DNA of 51,002 nucleotides from Coleofasciculaceae cyanobacterium (GTDB lineage: Bacteria; Cyanobacteriota; Cyanobacteriia; Cyanobacteriales; Xenococcaceae), in the NCBI GenBank assembly GCA_036703275.1, contig DATNPK010000099.1:1-51002 (forward strand), given 5' to 3'. The translations under genes were made by a program, and so were the position numbers. Under the pieces are notes generated by a model. That model saw only the letters and a program-made list of their open reading frames with translations, was not told the origin of the DNA and did no database searches. Positions within the stretch are counted from its first letter, which is position 1, and the number at the start of each line of letters is the position of its first letter. Below are positions 33,938 through 43,300 of the stretch, one piece after another.

Positions 33938-36799
33938 TCAAATCCACAACTTTGTCGGTGCAATAGGTTTAATATCTTCATCCCAACCGCCTACCTGATA
34001 GGTTTGCAGTAGCCATAAACTCGCGCCGTGATTGAGGAAAATTTCGGCTAGACTATCGTTAGCTAAACGGGGCAAGAGCGATCGCCAACTAGTTAGAGCA
34101 TTAATTACCGTACTTATGGGACGATCTGCTAAACGAGTTCCAATTAATGATTGATATGGATCGACCCAATCAGCGCGAATTTGCCAGGGTATTAATTTGG
34201 CTTTAATAGCTTTGTTTAGAGCTACTAAGCGCTGTAGTCTTTGAGTTTGGGGATCTTGAGGATTAGCTGCAATCCAGTCTTTTATTTGCGCGTTATTATT
34301 AATCTCAGTCAAGGTCATATTAATCGCTTGATAAAGAGCCTGGCAAGAATCTTGGACACAGGAATTAGCTGGTCCGACAAAAGTTGCTCCTGTGCCATCT
34401 CCAGTGCGGTAACGTGCCATCATGCGGTCTAGTTGATAGGCTAAAGCATTGAGAGGAAAGCGACGTAAACCGCCAAAGTTGTATTCATTCAAAACATCTA
34501 ATTTAACGATGATATCGGTAATTGGACGACTGCCCAACCAACCAAACTGACGATCACCAACAAAGTTTGTCCAGTCCAAACTGCCTGCAATAATCCCCGT
34601 TGTGTTTTGAGTATAAACTTGAGCATAACCGATTTTAAAACATAGTTCTTGAGTAAGAGGTTCGCGGACAACCCTAGCTAGGCCAAAGGCAAAATGACCA
34701 AAAAAGAGGCCTAATGGGGCCAATTCCTGTTTTTTACCGCCAATACCGCCATAAGTATGCAGAAGTAATAAGCGATCGCCTTCAGAGAAAGAATTGATTA
34801 ATTCTGTGTCGGGTAAATTACGGGGGTTCAATAAAATTGAATCGATCTGTCCTTTCTTTTGCTCTATTTCCTGCCAGTATTTATTGTGAATATAGTCGGT
34901 AGTTTTTTGTAGTCCCGAAATAACTTTAGCTGGCTGTAGTTGAAACAAAGTGCGGGGTGCGATCGCCTGTACGGTAAACATTCCCCGATCGTTTTTGGCC
35001 CCATAAATATACCAGCCTGTTTTGTTTAGGGGAGATTCAGTGATTTGATTGACCGTAGCAGGTAAAACTCCATGGCGATCGCGAATAACCTGGGGAAAAT
35101 AAACTACGTCTTCTTGGCTATCAAACTGTCCAGAGGAGGAATTATAGTAGCGGACAACAGCGCAGTTATTAGACAATAATTTAGTTATGGATACTAAGGC
35201 GTAATACTTACCCGTAATTAAAATCGGTTCACGAGCAATATATAAAACGATCGCAGAGTCTCTAACTACTTCTACTGAATTTAAGGCAACCATAACATCA
35301 TCGTTTGGTCTGGCACCAGCTAAAGATTCTAAAGCCTGTACCTGTCGCCAGTGGTTTAAGCGTATCGGATGAACGATACCCCGATCGATACTTTTATAAG
35401 CCTGTTCGGAAAAATCAATTCTAATTTTAACCTGGTTAACATAAGCCTGAAGATCGCGGCGATCGCCATAGCGCAAGTATACTTGTTTGCCGATTAAGTC
35501 TTGTTGTGCAGGGGGTGCATGATGCACTTCCAAATAAACCCCATCCACGCGAGAACGTTCGGTAACGTCGGGTAAAATTAAACGTCCTACCCATTCGCTA
35601 ACAGGAAGATAATTATTAGAATACGATTGCTCGATCGGGTAATAATCGGGTTGATTAAAGTTGGCTTGAACGTACTTAGCATAATCGCTGATAACCTTAG
35701 TCGGTCTTCCTTGAGCGTCGGGAACAGCAGGATAGGGTTCATAACCATCAACGCGGGTAAGTATGCGTAGTATTATACCAAGAGTTTTTTCTAAATGATT
35801 GTAACCATCAGCAAGTATCGCGTTTTCGTCTAACGGTCCATTTACTGAATCATGTCCTACTTTCCCTAGAGAGACAAAGCTAATTTCACCACGAATTTTA
35901 GCCAAATTCCAATTCGACCAACTGATTATCGACCATCTTCGGGGAAACAAACAAGGAGAGAAACGAGCTACGCGATCTTTTTCGCCGACTAAATGATAAA
36001 GATGTTCTACCTGGGCTACTTCGTTGTTACCACTAATCACCCCTGCCAAAGAAATCACTTCAATAGGAGCAGCCAAAACCTTTTTCAGATAAGGAACTGC
36101 ACCTAACGATATTTGTCCGCCACCGCTATAACCAATTAAAGTGATTAAAGCTCCACTACCTGGTTGATAACCATGACTCAACAGGCGATCGATAATTATT
36201 TGTGCAGTACCGCGATTATATATTGGACCATAACGACTATCTACAGATACCGCAACTTGGAACATATTGCGTAATAACACTAAGACTTCTAAATTAGCCG
36301 TGCGCTCGATCCATTGCCAAAATCTCGCTAAAGGTCTACCAATAGTTAAAGGAAGATTGATTACTGAATAAGGAATAATATTCTTAATTAATATGCGATC
36401 GCTCGGCAAAGATTCTGACAACCTATATAAAAATTTGGCTCCACGAGAGGAATATTCAAAAGAGCTTTTCCCAATACCATCAAGATAAACAATATAATGC
36501 GGTGCTGTCGAAGTTACTTTGTTACTTACTACAGGTTGATTACGTGTCAAAGATAAAATAGTCGTATCACGATTGCCACCATACCATCCCGCCCACCAGC
36601 CCAAAGCCTCAAAAGGCGCAAGCAAACCCGCCAACACCAGCGCAATGCCAAAAATGCGACCTCCATCGAAAAGCAAATTTAATAATTGATTCTGAATAAA
36701 ACCATACCATCTCACCCACCAAGCATTAGCAGGAGATAAAAAGACAACTACACTCAAAGCCAGCAGAATTAATGCTGTACGTTTTAAAACATTTATCAT
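33938..36799 (-). CDS. Large membrane-anchored serine-hydrolase-like protein
   Basis: 953 residues. Two hydrophobic helices at about 8-26 and 47-66 anchor it. An alpha/beta-hydrolase-like domain follows: HYIVYLDGIGKS starts it and LIGYSGGGQIS supplies a GxSxG nucleophile elbow at Ser225, with VGHDSVNGP as a possible His block. The remaining ~570 residues are soluble, with no family I recognise. The Yip1-like gene lies 22 bp upstream and is probably cotranscribed, which suggests a shared membrane role. An ester- or lipid-type substrate is a guess. Confidence 0.65.
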   Translation of the reverse strand: MINVLKRTALILLALSVVVFLSPANAWWVRWYGFIQNQLLNLLFDGGRIFGIALVLAGLLAPFEALGWWAGWYGGNRDTTILSLTRNQPVVSNKVTSTAPHYIVYLDGIGKSSFEYSSRGAKFLYRLSESLPSDRILIKNIIPYSVINLPLTIGRPLARFWQWIERTANLEVLVLLRNMFQVAVSVDSRYGPIYNRGTAQIIIDRLLSHGYQPGSGALITLIGYSGGGQISLGAVPYLKKVLAAPIEVISLAGVISGNNEVAQVEHLYHLVGEKDRVARFSPCLFPRRWSIISWSNWNLAKIRGEISFVSLGKVGHDSVNGPLDENAILADGYNHLEKTLGIILRILTRVDGYEPYPAVPDAQGRPTKVISDYAKYVQANFNQPDYYPIEQSYSNNYLPVSEWVGRLILPDVTERSRVDGVYLEVHHAPPAQQDLIGKQVYLRYGDRRDLQAYVNQVKIRIDFSEQAYKSIDRGIVHPIRLNHWRQVQALESLAGARPNDDVMVALNSVEVVRDSAIVLYIAREPILITGKYYALVSITKLLSNNCAVVRYYNSSSGQFDSQEDVVYFPQVIRDRHGVLPATVNQITESPLNKTGWYIYGAKNDRGMFTVQAIAPRTLFQLQPAKVISGLQKTTDYIHNKYWQEIEQKKGQIDSILLNPRNLPDTELINSFSEGDRLLLLHTYGGIGGKKQELAPLGLFFGHFAFGLARVVREPLTQELCFKIGYAQVYTQNTTGIIAGSLDWTNFVGDRQFGWLGSRPITDIIVKLDVLNEYNFGGLRRFPLNALAYQLDRMMARYRTGDGTGATFVGPANSCVQDSCQALYQAINMTLTEINNNAQIKDWIAANPQDPQTQRLQRLVALNKAIKAKLIPWQIRADWVDPYQSLIGTRLADRPISTVINALTSWRSLLPRLANDSLAEIFLNHGASLWLLQTYQVGGWDEDIKPIAPTKLWI

Positions 36800-36821
36800 T
36801 TATCAATAACTTGTTCAATGT

Positions 36822-37559
36822 CTAATGTTCCTCTGCTTCTTCGCCTAATAAATTAGGAATATCTGACGTAGCAGGAGGTATGGGCAAACCACTATAAAGC
36901 ATTTGTTCTAAATAATCTGGTTCAGTAATTAGTTTAACCCCTGCAACCCAGTCAACTATTCTACTGGTAATACGGGCGATCGCTTTACCGATAACGCGTT
37001 GAGAAAGTTGCAGCACGAGCCAGCCACCAAGACAGGATTCAAAAGCCTGCCAAATTCCCAGATTAGAAATTGCTCCCAAACCAGTGGCGATCGCCATTAA
37101 AGTCCAGATTGATAATACAATTAATATCGGCATCCCAAAATAAGGAATTACCATTAAGAAACCGAATAATAATGGTGCATAGCTGAACCCTAAAGTTTTA
37201 ACAACTTCCACTAAAGGTAGATTAGCCTCAAACAACCGCCTTGCAACTAACCAAGTACTCAAAACCCAAAAATTATAGTTAAAGACGAACAAAACTGCTG
37301 CGATGGCTACTGAGAGTAAAAAACGTAATGGACGCACTCGATTGATAAACAGCATGACGCTTTGACCAAATGTTTGCGATAATCCAGCTAACAAAACCAC
37401 TAAAATACTGGCGAGCAAACTAAAAGGTAGATTATCAATCGAGCTAAAAGTTTCAGGATTTAATAACAATACTCCTGAAACCAACGTCCAAAAACGGTTT
37501 ATTGCTGTGTCTGTAATAGTGGCGATTAGGCTTACGCCTAGCCTTTGGATCGTGAACAT
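36822..37559 (-). CDS. Yip1-like polytopic membrane protein
   Basis: 245 residues with about five hydrophobic helices (about 48-70, 80-105, 125-145, 150-175) and a soluble, acidic C-terminal tail ending LLGEEAEEH. The layout resembles Yip1-domain proteins. It precedes the 953-residue protein gene by 22 bp, so the two likely form an operon. Function unknown. Confidence 0.6.
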   Translation of the reverse strand: MFTIQRLGVSLIATITDTAINRFWTLVSGVLLLNPETFSSIDNLPFSLLASILVVLLAGLSQTFGQSVMLFINRVRPLRFLLSVAIAAVLFVFNYNFWVLSTWLVARRLFEANLPLVEVVKTLGFSYAPLLFGFLMVIPYFGMPILIVLSIWTLMAIATGLGAISNLGIWQAFESCLGGWLVLQLSQRVIGKAIARITSRIVDWVAGVKLITEPDYLEQMLYSGLPIPPATSDIPNLLGEEAEEH

Positions 37560-37644
37560 ATTTGCTGATTGAATTGACTTATCTGTATTTTATTTTTGGC
37601 TCGACAATTTTTTATTTTATTTATTTCATCAATAATTTAATTTA

Positions 37645-37926
37645 TCAGTAGTCAAGCAAAGGCTCGAACACTTTTTGCGTTTCTTGACTACTAACTACGG
37701 GAACAATTTCAAAAGTTACTCCTAAACCACGCCACTTTAAAATCCACTCTTGCACTAAACGCAGATCGTCACACTCCATAAGCTGAAAGCATCTACTGAA
37801 ATTTGGCTCTACCCAACTATCGATGTATTTAAGACCTTCAGGAAACATTCTGCCTTCGTCTCGAAGTCGCTGGTAAATTGGCAGCATATCACCATCTCTA
37901 AACCGTTCAACAATCATGAATAACAT
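37645..37926 (-). CDS. DUF3303 domain protein
   Basis: 93 residues. MLFMIVERFRDGD at the start, LKYIDSWVEPNFSRCFQLMECDD in the middle and WRGLGVTFEIVPV match the DUF3303 family, a small ferredoxin-like alpha/beta fold common in cyanobacteria. The function is not known. It is a single gene, 85 bp from the Yip1-like gene. Confidence 0.85.
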   Translation of the reverse strand: MLFMIVERFRDGDMLPIYQRLRDEGRMFPEGLKYIDSWVEPNFSRCFQLMECDDLRLVQEWILKWRGLGVTFEIVPVVSSQETQKVFEPLLDY

Positions 37927-38191
37927 TTGCTCGTCTTGATTTAACTAGATTTAACCTGCTCAATTTTAGCTGTATTAATTCAAGTTCAACGAAATCTAGC
38001 TAGATAAAATAACTCTAAACCAACCGATAGTATCGCGTTAACTGGCAAAATAAAATTGCCACAAAAGTATCTGTGACTCATTCTAATTTTCAAGCCAGAC
38101 TGGTTATATTCTGTCTTTAGGTTGATCTGTTTTGAATAATTATTGAATTTAATAAGAATAGCTTTCATTCACCAAGGATAACAACATCAGT

Positions 38192-38932
38192 ATGAGTTCA
38201 CCAGACATAGGCAAACAAGCAATTAGTAAGGCAGCAGAAGTTGGTTTAAAATCTCAATTAGATCAAGCTGAAGAATTGGATGTTGATATTCAGACTAATC
38301 CCTTAGACCTAATCCAGGGAGACATAGAAGCGGTCAGCGTTTCAGGTAAAGGTTTAGTAATGCAGAAGGAGCTAAGAGCAGAAAAGCTGCGTATAGAAAC
38401 TAGTAGCATTAATATTGACCCGATTAAAGCTGCTTTAGGCAATATCGAGCTAAATCATCCTACCGATGCCAGAATGCTAGTGGTTTTAAAAGAAGAAGAT
38501 ATACAAAGAGCTTTTGACTCTGAATATGTCAAAAATAAACTACAAAATCTGAAAATCAATTATCAAGGAGAAACAACCACTGCTAAAGTTAATCACGTAA
38601 CATTTACTCTCCCAGAAAGCGGCAAAGTAAAACTAGCAGCAGATCTTGATTTAGTCGACAAAGAGCAAACCGAGAAGATTAGTTTTACTGCTGTTCCTGA
38701 AGTTAGTTCTGCTGGTAATAGCGTCTGTTTAAAATCGGTAGAATATTTAGAAGAGGCAGAATACAACCAAAATGTAGCCAAGGCAATTATTGACAGTACA
38801 GAAGAGATACTGGACTTACGCAATTTTGAATTAGATGAAATGTCCTTGAAGGTTCGTAAATTAGACGTGCAAGCGGGCAAATTGACTATCGAAGCAGATG
38901 CACAAATTGAGAATTTTCCTGATACTCCATAA
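38192..38932 (+). CDS. DUF2993 (LmeA-like) protein
   Basis: 246 residues, no signal peptide. Features of DUF2993 are the repeated beta-strand pattern and LDVDIQTNPLDLIQGDIEAVSVSGKG near the start, with LRIETSSINIDP in the middle. The family includes the mycobacterial phospholipid-binding LmeA and many cyanobacterial proteins thought to act at membranes. It starts at ATG 38192. Confidence 0.82.
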   Translation: MSSPDIGKQAISKAAEVGLKSQLDQAEELDVDIQTNPLDLIQGDIEAVSVSGKGLVMQKELRAEKLRIETSSINIDPIKAALGNIELNHPTDARMLVVLKEEDIQRAFDSEYVKNKLQNLKINYQGETTTAKVNHVTFTLPESGKVKLAADLDLVDKEQTEKISFTAVPEVSSAGNSVCLKSVEYLEEAEYNQNVAKAIIDSTEEILDLRNFELDEMSLKVRKLDVQAGKLTIEADAQIENFPDTP

Positions 38933-39236
38933 ACAAACCTAATAGAAGCATTAAATTATCTGTCGTAATGTGTCCAGGCAAAAATTTAGGACCAGGATTT
39001 AGAGTTATTTCGATTAATTTGCGCAGGTTTAGGTTTCTTGATGACGTAAATTATACTAGTTTAATTTAGAAACATGGCAGATAATTTTTGTAAGGGCGAA
39101 CAATCGTTCGCCTTTATAAGCTTGGGCAGGAAGTCATTAAAATATAGGCGCAAAAAAAATTAGTTATTGGCACTGTTTTACGCGTTACCAATAGCTAGTT
39201 TTACTCATGTCAAATTGTAAAAATGGAGCTTGATTT
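38933..39236. other. 304-bp gap with a hairpin
   Basis: No gene is seen. A hairpin at 39092-39114 is listed separately; the rest is AT-rich spacer between two convergent genes. Confidence 0.45.
39092..39114. terminator. Hairpin, same family as 4499-4525
   Basis: AAGGGCGAAC and GTTCGCCTTT pair over 10 bases (one G-T pair) around the loop AATC. It sits between convergent genes and may terminate both. The core matches the hairpin at 4499-4525. Confidence 0.5.
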
Positions 39237-39470
39237 TTAAGAATCAGCTAGGGTTTGGCTAGCATTGTCTAAGTCCAATCGACTATCATCGCGCTCTTCT
39301 AATTTTCCTTTTAAGTCTAGTTGTTCGCGATCGCTCATTTCTAAACCAGCTTCTTGACCGAGCTTATCGACATCGTTCATTTCTAAACCAGTTTCTTGAT
39401 CTGATTTATTGGTCTCATTCTCTTCGGTAAGTGGCTCAGTTTGAGCGAACTTTTCTTCGCCTGTATTCAT
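39237..39470 (-). CDS. Acidic, disordered repeat protein
   Basis: 77 residues, mostly Glu, Asp, Gln, Lys and Leu. An imperfect repeat is visible: QETGLEMNDVDKLG followed by QEAGLEMSDREQLD. No hydrophobic core, membrane helix or cysteine. This composition suits an intrinsically disordered, hydrophilin-like protein, and its neighbours (acidic secreted protein, SDR pair, UvsE) look stress-related; that role is inference. Confidence 0.5.
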   Translation of the reverse strand: MNTGEEKFAQTEPLTEENETNKSDQETGLEMNDVDKLGQEAGLEMSDREQLDLKGKLEERDDSRLDLDNASQTLADS

Positions 39471-39590
39471 AGTCTTTTTTCCTTTTTAAAACATGACTAA
39501 TCGCCAGTTACTGCTTATACCATTGAGCAAAAGTAATCAAAGATTTAACCGTGGACTGATCTGTCTGAGATCTTGGTCTAGAAAAATCTT

Positions 39591-39684
39591 CTAAAGGATT
39601 AGCTTCGCCCTAAAGGATTAGCTTCGCGTCCGTCCTACGCGACACGTAGTTAGTCCTTTAGGGCAATCGCCTCCTCCGCGTCGC
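39591..39684. repeat. Dispersed repeat (CCTAAAGGA family), copy C
   Basis: CTAAAGGATTAGCTTCGCC and CTAAAGGATTAGCTTCGCG are near-tandem copies, followed by TAGTCCTTTAGGGC and CTCCTCCGCGTCGC. They share the core of the copies at 13890-13961 and 28590-28670. The copy lies in a noncoding spacer of about 320 bp (39471-39788) that otherwise shows nothing. Confidence 0.7.
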
Positions 39685-39788
39685 AAGTAATGAAGGCACC
39701 TTATAGCAGATATATTAATTCGCTTACCAAACACGTCTAAGTTTTTGATGAGTTATCAATTGCGTTCTTTTAAGCTTCATATCTCCAG

Positions 39789-40122
39789 CTAATGCGCGAG
39801 AATGGGTATTACTAGCACAATGGCTGACAATAAACTGTGATTGTTGATAAATGTGTTATGAGACTTATAGCTTTTAGTGTTAGTTAAAGCATTTAGCTGT
39901 GAATCTACTGCCTCAATATAAGAGGTATCTTCCATAGTCATTGGAGATAATTCTCCTGATTCAATCGCTGCTTGGATTAAGTTTTCAGCAGTAAGTTCGC
40001 CACTCTGGTAGTTACTAACCAACACAGCATAGCTGTTGATACCTTGGTCTTCAAAATAGCCTCTGTATGCGGAACTTACCAAATCAAAAGCTTCGGTATG
40101 GCGTACATCATAACTTGTACTC
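39789..40122 (-). pseudogene. C-terminal part of a frameshift-split secreted protein
   Basis: The minus-strand frame reads SYDVRHTEAFDLVSSAYRG, then FEDQGINSYAVLVSNYQSG and TAENLIQAAIESGELS, a compact helical domain like those at the C-terminus of small secreted cyanobacterial proteins. The frame is open into the upstream gene, overlapping its stop codon, and has no ATG; only a TTG at 40082 could start it. It therefore looks like the second half of the 40123-40443 gene, separated by a single frameshift near its TAA. A sequencing error or a programmed frameshift is also possible. Confidence 0.5.
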
Positions 40123-40443
40123 TTATAAGTCAGACTGATCCTTTTCTCCAGGCTGAACCTCTTCTAAAGTCTCCTCGGTGCGTGTTTCAGGTTCAACCGC
40201 ACCATCCTCAGACTTCATTTCTTCCATATCCTCCATTTGAGAGCCAGAATTCATTTCAGATTCGGAATCGGAAGTTGTTGGCTCGTCTTGGGTTTGATTT
40301 GAATCCTCATGCTGTTCGATTCTGGTATCATCAGACTCTTCCGTTCTAGTGTTATCAGGCTCTTCCATTTGAGCGATCGCACTAGGAACAATTAATACGG
40401 CAGAAAAGACTATTAGTAAACTGCTAATAGTAAATTTACCCAT
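40123..40443 (-). CDS. Secreted acidic protein (N-terminal part of split gene)
   Basis: 106 residues: a Sec signal peptide (SSLLIVFSAVLIVPSAIAQ, cleavage after AIA-Q) followed by a very acidic low-complexity stretch of Glu, Asp, Ser and Thr. It ends abruptly in a TAA at 40123. The following codons in the next frame continue as a globular domain, so the natural protein probably had about 210 residues. Function unknown; it would act outside the cytoplasm. Confidence 0.6.
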   Translation of the reverse strand: MGKFTISSLLIVFSAVLIVPSAIAQMEEPDNTRTEESDDTRIEQHEDSNQTQDEPTTSDSESEMNSGSQMEDMEEMKSEDGAVEPETRTEETLEEVQPGEKDQSDL

Positions 40444-40538
40444 GATAAAAATATCCTCAATTTTTCTTTTTTGCCACTACAAAATTGCTCAATTTTTAAT
40501 TGAACAATTCAAACAATTATGAAGCTCTACTCAAACAA

Positions 40539-40931
40539 TTATGAAGCTCTACCTTCTGTTGGACCTTGAACAGCCTTCCAGCCAGCTAAACCGCCTTGAA
40601 GTTGCGATACACTTTCAAATCCTTGTTGGCGCAAATTTTCTGCTGCTTCTGCTGCTTCTTGATCGGTATTAGCGTAAACATAAAGTTCGCGATTTTCTTC
40701 AAGACCGTTCAGGTCGGAAATCAACATTGCTCCTGTAATCCGCTCTTCCAAAAAAGCTTCGCGATCGCGTGCATCAAGGATAGTTAATCCAGGTTCTCCC
40801 CACTGAAGACGTTCTTTTAATGCTTGGGCGCTGGATTTGGGAGTAGCTTCGGGAGGAGTTGGAAGTACTTTCTCTACTACCTTTTCTTTGAATTCAGAGA
40901 TGGCATTGGCTTCTGCTTTTTGTTCAGACAT
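40539..40931 (-). CDS. Rhodanese-like protein without catalytic Cys
   Basis: 130 residues with the rhodanese fold: LTILDARDREAFLEERITGAM, then a C-terminal GFESVSQLQGGLAGWKA. The active-site loop should hold Cys in a YCxxGxR pattern, but here it is YVYANTDQEAAEA, with no Cys. The protein is therefore probably a non-catalytic, binding form. It is divergent from the first SDR gene across 365 bp. Confidence 0.8.
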   Translation of the reverse strand: MSEQKAEANAISEFKEKVVEKVLPTPPEATPKSSAQALKERLQWGEPGLTILDARDREAFLEERITGAMLISDLNGLEENRELYVYANTDQEAAEAAENLRQQGFESVSQLQGGLAGWKAVQGPTEGRAS

Positions 40932-41296
40932 AATTTTTTGCTCTCAATAATTAATTTACTGTTACAGCTCATTAAGACAATTTTTTGCAAATAAATACTC
41001 CATCTAAAGAATTAATTATTTTTGGACAGTCATTTTCAAAATATTACTTTTGACTCATAGATTTTAGATTGTTTTTATTTAACGTCATTAGTAAGCGTTG
41101 AAAGCAAATTGTTGCGTACACAGACTTTATAAACAATTTTTAAGTTTAAAGATCTTGTTTAAAGAGTTGAGTCTATCGTTACCCTAATGTATTCAAATTA
41201 AGCTCTAACTAGATTGGTTACTGGTTTAACTGAAGATAAGGACAAGCTGTTGTTTTCTATGCACCACAAATAAATAAGAACTGACAAAATAAGAAT
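40932..41296. other. 365-bp divergent promoter region
   Basis: AT-rich spacer between the rhodanese-like gene (leftwards) and the SDR gene (rightwards). No coding frame or clear operator was recognised; both promoters must lie here. Confidence 0.4.
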
Positions 41297-42169
41297 ATGC
41301 GCACTACAGAGAGCCGTCCTACTCCCGATGATATTCCTCCACAGAAGCTAGATTATCCAGCTTCTCAACGAGATATGACTCCCGAGCCTGATAGCGATCT
41401 ATCCAACTATAGTCCTGCTAACAAGCTAACTGGGAAAGTAGCCTTTATTACTGGTGGTGATTCAGGTATTGGTCGCGCTGTGGCGATCGCCTATGCCCTT
41501 GAAGGTGCAGAGGTTGCCATTTTCTATAATGTAAATGACACCGATGCTGAAGACACCAAAAAGATGGTTCAGGTAATTGGTCAAAAAGACTGTTTGACTA
41601 TCAAAGGGGATGTGCGTAATTACGAAGACTGCGAAAATGCAATTAAGCAAGTAGTAGATCGCTTTGGCAAGCTAAATATTTTGGTCAATAACGCAGCGTA
41701 CCAAATGACCCAGAAAAAATTTGAAGATATATCTTTAGAGCAGTTTCGTCGCACGATAGAAACTAATGTCTTTGGTTATTTCTACATGGTAAAAGCTGCT
41801 TTACCGCATCTAGAAACGGGGGATGTCATTATTAATACAGGCAGTATTGTGGGCAAAATGGGTAAGGGAATGTTAGTCGATTACTCTACCTCCAAAGGTG
41901 CAGTGCATACCTTTACTAAATCTCTAGCGTTAAACTTAGGCGATCGCGGTATTCGAGTAAATGCAGTTGTTCCTGGGCCTGTTTGGACTCCTAACATTCC
42001 GGCAACGATGCCGATTGAAAAAGTCGATCAATACGACACCGACGGCATTATCAAACGCGCCGCTCAACCAGAAGAACTCGCTCCTGCTTACGTATTCTTG
42101 GCTTCTTCGGACAGTAGCTTTGTCACAGGCGCACTTTACGACGTAACGGGTGGACAATTATCGGCATAG
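41297..42169 (+). CDS. SDR family oxidoreductase, first of a tandem pair
   Basis: 290 residues. An extended N-terminal tail of ~45 residues (PPQKLDYPASQRDMTPEPD) precedes the Rossmann fold: GGDSGIGRAVA for NAD(P), NNAA, the catalytic Ser in NTGS and YSTSK (Tyr-x-x-x-Lys). This is the YghA/YhdG-like subgroup with the long tail, often stress-induced and annotated as glucose 1-dehydrogenase-like. The substrate is unknown. The related SDR gene follows after 164 bp. Confidence 0.92.
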   Translation: MRTTESRPTPDDIPPQKLDYPASQRDMTPEPDSDLSNYSPANKLTGKVAFITGGDSGIGRAVAIAYALEGAEVAIFYNVNDTDAEDTKKMVQVIGQKDCLTIKGDVRNYEDCENAIKQVVDRFGKLNILVNNAAYQMTQKKFEDISLEQFRRTIETNVFGYFYMVKAALPHLETGDVIINTGSIVGKMGKGMLVDYSTSKGAVHTFTKSLALNLGDRGIRVNAVVPGPVWTPNIPATMPIEKVDQYDTDGIIKRAAQPEELAPAYVFLASSDSSFVTGALYDVTGGQLSA

Positions 42170-42333
42170 TATCTGCATAGCAAAGCAATTAACTCTTAGC
42201 AGTTAGTTTTTAATTATTTACGAGCAATCTCCAAAAACATCAACCAGACAAATTTACAGAGCAATCCTGTAAACATTCAAGACTCATTACTTTTCGCTCA
42301 AAACAAATCACACACACTAGCATTAACCAGATC

Positions 42334-43200
42334 ATGACTATTTCTTCCGATCAAATTCCAGCTCAATCTCAAGACAAAAAGCCTGCTCATGAGTCGGAAA
42401 TGACTCCTCAACCTGTATACGATCGCGATAGTTACAAAGGTAGCGATAAACTCAAGGGTAAAGTCGCTTTAATTACCGGTGGCGATAGCGGTATTGGTCG
42501 CTCTGTTGCCGTTCTTTATGCTAAAGAAGGAGCCGATGTTGCCATTGTTTATCTTGATGAACATGATGATGCCAAAAAAACCAAAGAGTTAGTTGAAGCC
42601 GAAGGACAAAAATGCTTGCTAATTCCAGGTGATATTAGTGGCGAACGTTTCTGTGCTGAAGCAGTTCAAAAAACTGTAGACGAACTCGGTAAGCTAGATA
42701 TCTTAGTTAATAATGCTGCCGAACAGTATATGGAAAACCCAGAAACTTTGGAAGATATTGATTCTGCCAGATTAGGCAGTATCTTTAGTACGAATATCTT
42801 TGCCATGTTCTACTTCTGCAAAGCAGCTATTCCTCACTTAAAAGAGGGTAGCGCAATTATTAATACTACCTCGATCAATGCCTACAAAGGTAATGCTCCT
42901 TTACTTAGCTATTCCACTACCAAAGGCGCAATTCTTGCCTTTACGCGGTCTTTGTCTCAATCTTTGATCGAAAAAGGTATTCGTGTCAACGGCGTAGCTC
43001 CTGGTCCGATTTGGACTCCTTTTATTCCTGATGCTTTTCCTGCCGAACAGGTAGAAGGCTTCGGTAAACAAGTCCCGATGAAACGTCCTGGTCAACCTGT
43101 AGAAGTGGCTACTAGTTTTGTATTTCTAGCTTCGGAAGATTCTTCTTACTTTGCTGGACAAGTATTACATCCCAATGGCGGTGCAGTCGTCAATGCGTAG
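42334..43200 (+). CDS. SDR family oxidoreductase, second of the pair
   Basis: 288 residues, paralogous to the gene just before it over the whole length, including the N-terminal tail (ESEMTPQPVYDRDSYKGSDK). Motifs are GGDSGIGRSVA, NNAA, NTTS and YSTTK. It is probably an NAD(P)-dependent aldehyde or alcohol dehydrogenase. The pair has diverged too far to be a recent copy. Confidence 0.92.
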   Translation: MTISSDQIPAQSQDKKPAHESEMTPQPVYDRDSYKGSDKLKGKVALITGGDSGIGRSVAVLYAKEGADVAIVYLDEHDDAKKTKELVEAEGQKCLLIPGDISGERFCAEAVQKTVDELGKLDILVNNAAEQYMENPETLEDIDSARLGSIFSTNIFAMFYFCKAAIPHLKEGSAIINTTSINAYKGNAPLLSYSTTKGAILAFTRSLSQSLIEKGIRVNGVAPGPIWTPFIPDAFPAEQVEGFGKQVPMKRPGQPVEVATSFVFLASEDSSYFAGQVLHPNGGAVVNA

Positions 43201-43300
43201 CAAGTAAAAAGAAATCAAGAGTAATTATCGTCACTATTTGAGGATCGTTAATTAGTAAGCAGTTATCAAAACTACGATAACTGTTTACCAGCGTAAATAT

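Noticed and set aside
37986-38168. 60-codon minus-strand frame before the DUF2993 gene
   Set aside because: AT-rich spacer, no family, and it would overlap the DUF2993 promoter region.
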